Shown: piece after piece, positions 61,787-64,000 of the stretch
Layout: each line of letters starts with the position of its first letter
Numbering within the stretch: position 1 is the stretch's first letter
DNA from: Saccharopolyspora shandongensis
GTDB lineage: Bacteria > Actinomycetota > Actinomycetes > Mycobacteriales > Pseudonocardiaceae
Length of the DNA stretch: 64,000 nt
NCBI RefSeq assembly: GCF_900106995.1
Contig: NZ_FNOK01000015.1
Coordinates: 104,561-168,560, forward strand
Reading direction: 5' to 3'
Position numbers and translations under genes: made by a program
Notes under the pieces: model-generated
The model's database searches: none
What the model saw: only the letters and a program-made list of their open reading frames with translations
Told to the model about the DNA's origin: nothing

Positions 61787-63583
61787 TCAGTGCGGGGTCG
61801 TCCAGGATCGCGGGCGCTCGCGGATCGACCGGCCGACCGTGAGCGCGGCACCGATCAGCACCGCGAAGCACGTGAGCGCGATCGAGGCTTTGAACTCGGA
61901 AGGCACCGCTACGACCGGATTCCCGTGCTCGTCGATGAAGCCGTAGGCGGCGAAGTCGAGCAGCACCGCCAGATCGACGGCCGCGCGGATCGCCAGCGCG
62001 GCCGTCCAGGCGGCCAGGATGCGGATGCCGGTGGCGCGCGGCGTCGCGACGATGGCGAAGACCGAGATCGCGAAGCCGGGCACGAACAACGCAGCCGTTG
62101 CCAGGTTCGGCCAGCCGTGGGTGAAAGCACCGAGCGCCAGGCACCCGATCCCGGCGATGCCGGCGGTGATCGCGAGCCCTCGCTGCCGCGGGCCGAGTCG
62201 CACGGCCGCCCGCGGCGCGCGGATCAGTGCGAGGAGCGATGCGACCGCCGGCGGGCCCCAGAACAGCAGGTGGGCGAGGTAGAGCCGCTCGTCAATCGGG
62301 CGCGTGAGCCCGACGAAGAAGTAGCCGGCGCTCCACAACCAGAACGGCGAACTGCCCGCGAGGACGGCCGCGACAGGAACCTGGTAGCGCCGGACGAACA
62401 GCAGCAGTCCGGCGACCGGCAGCGTCACGACCAGCGCCCCGAGCAGGGCGAGCACGATCAGCCCGGCGAGCCCGAGGCCGCCGTCGGCGAGCGTTCCGGC
62501 GTAGCCGGCTCGGGGCACGTCGGTCGCCCAGGACACCACGCCGGCGAACCTGCTGCCGGGTGCGTCGGCCTGCCGCGCCGCGAGATCCGGGAACCGGGCC
62601 GGAAGGGCGGCCGCGTCCATGACGTTGCTCAGGGTGAAAACGCCGGGTAGGAGCTTCTGCTGAACGTCGAAGAGCAGCAGGGCGAAGCCGACGCAGCTGG
62701 ACAGGCAGATCACCCCGGCGACGACCAGCCACGGATCGCGTTGCGGGCGGCCGAGGTCGACGGTCGGCTGGTCGCCGTTCTCCGCTCCGATGGTGTTCAG
62801 CTGGGCGCGGATGCGCTCGATCGTCGGCCGGTCGTCGACCGGCTTGGCCATCAGCCCGCCCAGCAGTCGTGCCAACGCCTCGCCCGCGCGGACCGGCGCG
62901 GGCGGCTCCTCGGAAAGCACCGCGGCCAGCGAATCCCCGGCGGTGCTTCGCAGGTATGGCGACTTGCCCTCGACCGCGAAGTACAGGGTGACGCCCAGCG
63001 CCCACAGATCGGAGGCGGCCACGGCGCGGCCCCGGACGTGTTCGGGGGCCATGTAGGCGGGGGAGCCGACCATGATGCTGGACGCCGTCGCGGTGGAGCC
63101 GTCGTCGAGCCGTGCGATGCCGAAGTCGGTCAGCTTCACCGAACCGTCGGCGGCCACCATGATGTTGCTGGGCTTCACATCGCGGTGCACGATGCCGAGC
63201 CGATGCGCGGCCTGGAGCACGTCCAGCACGCGCGAGGCGATCTCGACGGTGCGGGCCGGCGGCAACGGCCCTTCGGATTCGACGAGGTCCTGCAGGGTGG
63301 CGGCCTCGACCAGCTCCATGACGATGTATATCCGGTCGTCGGCCTCGATGGCGTCGAAGACGGTGACCGCGCCGGGATGGTTGAGCTTCCCGGCGAGCCG
63401 GGCCTCCCGCAGCACCCGCGCCCGCAGCTCCGGATGATCGGCCCCGGGAGGCAGGTGGATCTCCTTGACGGCGACGGGCCGGTCGAGCAGGGCGTCCCAG
63501 GCCCGCCAAACGGTCCCCATTCCGCCCCGGCCGATCACGGTTTCAAGCGCGAAACGCCCCGCCAACAAGCGTTCCTCGCTCAC
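61787..63583 (-). CDS. Ser/Thr protein kinase with multi-pass membrane C-terminus
   Basis: 598 residues. Kinase domain 1-270: VIGRGGMGTVWRAWD (P-loop), VAVKEIHL (ATP Lys), HRDVKPSNIM (catalytic Asp), DFGIARL, GSPAYMAPEHVRGR. A single helix near 290 and about seven more over 380-590 follow, instead of PASTA repeats. GTG 63583 has AAAGGGG upstream. It probably senses a membrane signal; target unknown. Confidence 0.93.
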   Translation of the reverse strand: MSEERLLAGRFALETVIGRGGMGTVWRAWDALLDRPVAVKEIHLPPGADHPELRARVLREARLAGKLNHPGAVTVFDAIEADDRIYIVMELVEAATLQDLVESEGPLPPARTVEIASRVLDVLQAAHRLGIVHRDVKPSNIMVAADGSVKLTDFGIARLDDGSTATASSIMVGSPAYMAPEHVRGRAVAASDLWALGVTLYFAVEGKSPYLRSTAGDSLAAVLSEEPPAPVRAGEALARLLGGLMAKPVDDRPTIERIRAQLNTIGAENGDQPTVDLGRPQRDPWLVVAGVICLSSCVGFALLLFDVQQKLLPGVFTLSNVMDAAALPARFPDLAARQADAPGSRFAGVVSWATDVPRAGYAGTLADGGLGLAGLIVLALLGALVVTLPVAGLLLFVRRYQVPVAAVLAGSSPFWLWSAGYFFVGLTRPIDERLYLAHLLFWGPPAVASLLALIRAPRAAVRLGPRQRGLAITAGIAGIGCLALGAFTHGWPNLATAALFVPGFAISVFAIVATPRATGIRILAAWTAALAIRAAVDLAVLLDFAAYGFIDEHGNPVVAVPSEFKASIALTCFAVLIGAALTVGRSIRERPRSWTTPH

Positions 63584-63709
63584 CGGCGCCCCTTTCTCCC
63601 GCTCCGAAGGGAACGTTAGCGCCGAGATGATCAGTTTGTCCCGCCTTTGCCCGAGCCGGCGGGCTCCCCGTGGCTCGTGAGCGTTTTGGGCTGCGGTAGC
63701 GACTTGTCA

Positions 63710-63759
63710 TGTCTCAAGACCTCACGGACAGTTTTGTCTCATGACGTCGTGGACAGTTT
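63710..63759. repeat. Two tandem 25-bp repeats at a transposon end
   Basis: TGTCTCAAGACC...GGACAGTTT (63710-63734) and TGTCTCATGACG...GGACAGTTT (63735-63759), 21 of 25 identical, abut with no spacer. They sit at the 3' boundary of the transposase-like frame and look like doubled terminal repeats or transposase-binding sites. Confidence 0.55.
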
Positions 63760-64000
63760 TGGTGTGAGTCGTTGGTAGCGGACGCTGCGGTCCAGTGTCA
63801 GCGTCCGCACGACCGTGTCGCCGATCATGATGCTGACGCGGTCGCCTTGCCAGTAGACGGTAGCGGTCTGTGCGGCCCAGCAGCGGCCGATGATGATCGA
63901 GCAGCCGGAGAAGGCGACCACGCCGGTGCTGGTGACCGGCCGCTGGGTGACACCGGCGTGCTGCTGCACGGGCCCGGATGGTGTCGCTTTGGTGGCCGCG
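63739..64000 (-). mobile_element. 3' end of an IS481-like transposase, cut by window edge
   Basis: The last ~86 residues seen (GVVAFSGCSIIIGRCWAAQT, then VYWQGDRVSIMIGDTVVRTL, RYQRLTPKLSTTS) match the beta-rich C-terminus that follows the DDE domain in IS481-family integrases. The DDE core lies beyond position 64000. The stop codon lies within the terminal repeat. Confidence 0.55.

Overview
The window is very GC-rich DNA from an actinomycete, most likely of the Pseudonocardiales (Saccharopolyspora or a relative). The signs are a mycothiol-type maleylpyruvate isomerase-fold protein, ABC sugar-uptake operons without their own ATPase, Tat and lipoprotein secretion signals, many GTG starts, DUF1844 beside infC, and the order infC-rpmI-rplT-RNA methyltransferase-pheS-pheT. 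I saw no rRNA, tRNA or CRISPR array.

Layout. 1-9.8 kb: the end of a NarL-type sensor kinase, an acyltransferase-like membrane protein, two DHA2-type drug exporters around an AraC regulator, a LigD-type polymerase and a photolyase. 9.9-18.7 kb: an NAD(P)-binding SDR protein, an alkylsulfatase, small membrane proteins, a LysE exporter, a coupled MBL-hydrolase/NTF2-fold pair and an antiporter remnant. 19.0-21.9 kb: uvrA. 22-49 kb is accessory: a possibly leaderless membrane protein/regulator/protease operon with its own palindromic operator; small secreted proteins; a membrane receptor with a dead NTPase-like domain fused to a periplasmic-binding domain; a DasABCD-like aminosugar operon (binding protein, two permeases, GH20 hexosaminidase); a secreted GH5 enzyme; a D-amino-acid cluster (PLP deaminase/aldolase, D-aminoacylase, GntP permease, IclR, RidA); and transporters. 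49.3-55.9 kb: the conserved translation block DUF1844/infC-rpmI-rplT-rRNA methyltransferase-pheS-pheT. 56-64 kb: PucR and a D-amino-acid-dehydrogenase-like flavoprotein, an orphan STAND NTPase, an acetyltransferase beside a broken LuxR gene, a multi-pass membrane Ser/Thr kinase and the 3' end of a transposase.

In mycobacteria, from memory, uvrA and infC lie close together; here about 28 kb of accessory genes separates them. The most unusual structure is a pair of inverted, roughly 190-bp palindromic repeats (39558-39742 and 42813-43014) that bracket the permease/D-aminoacylase pair. Their helices are kept by compensating base changes, which suggests a selected RNA or DNA fold.

How the genes work together. 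GH20 hexosaminidase, binding protein and permeases form one overlapping operon for taking up and trimming aminosugars, and a near-match to the DasR operator sits upstream of a lactonase about 4 kb away. The IclR-RidA genes are divergent from the D-amino-acid genes across a symmetric TTGCG operator. In the translation block infC appears to start at ATC and the methyltransferase at CTG, both pointing to translational control.
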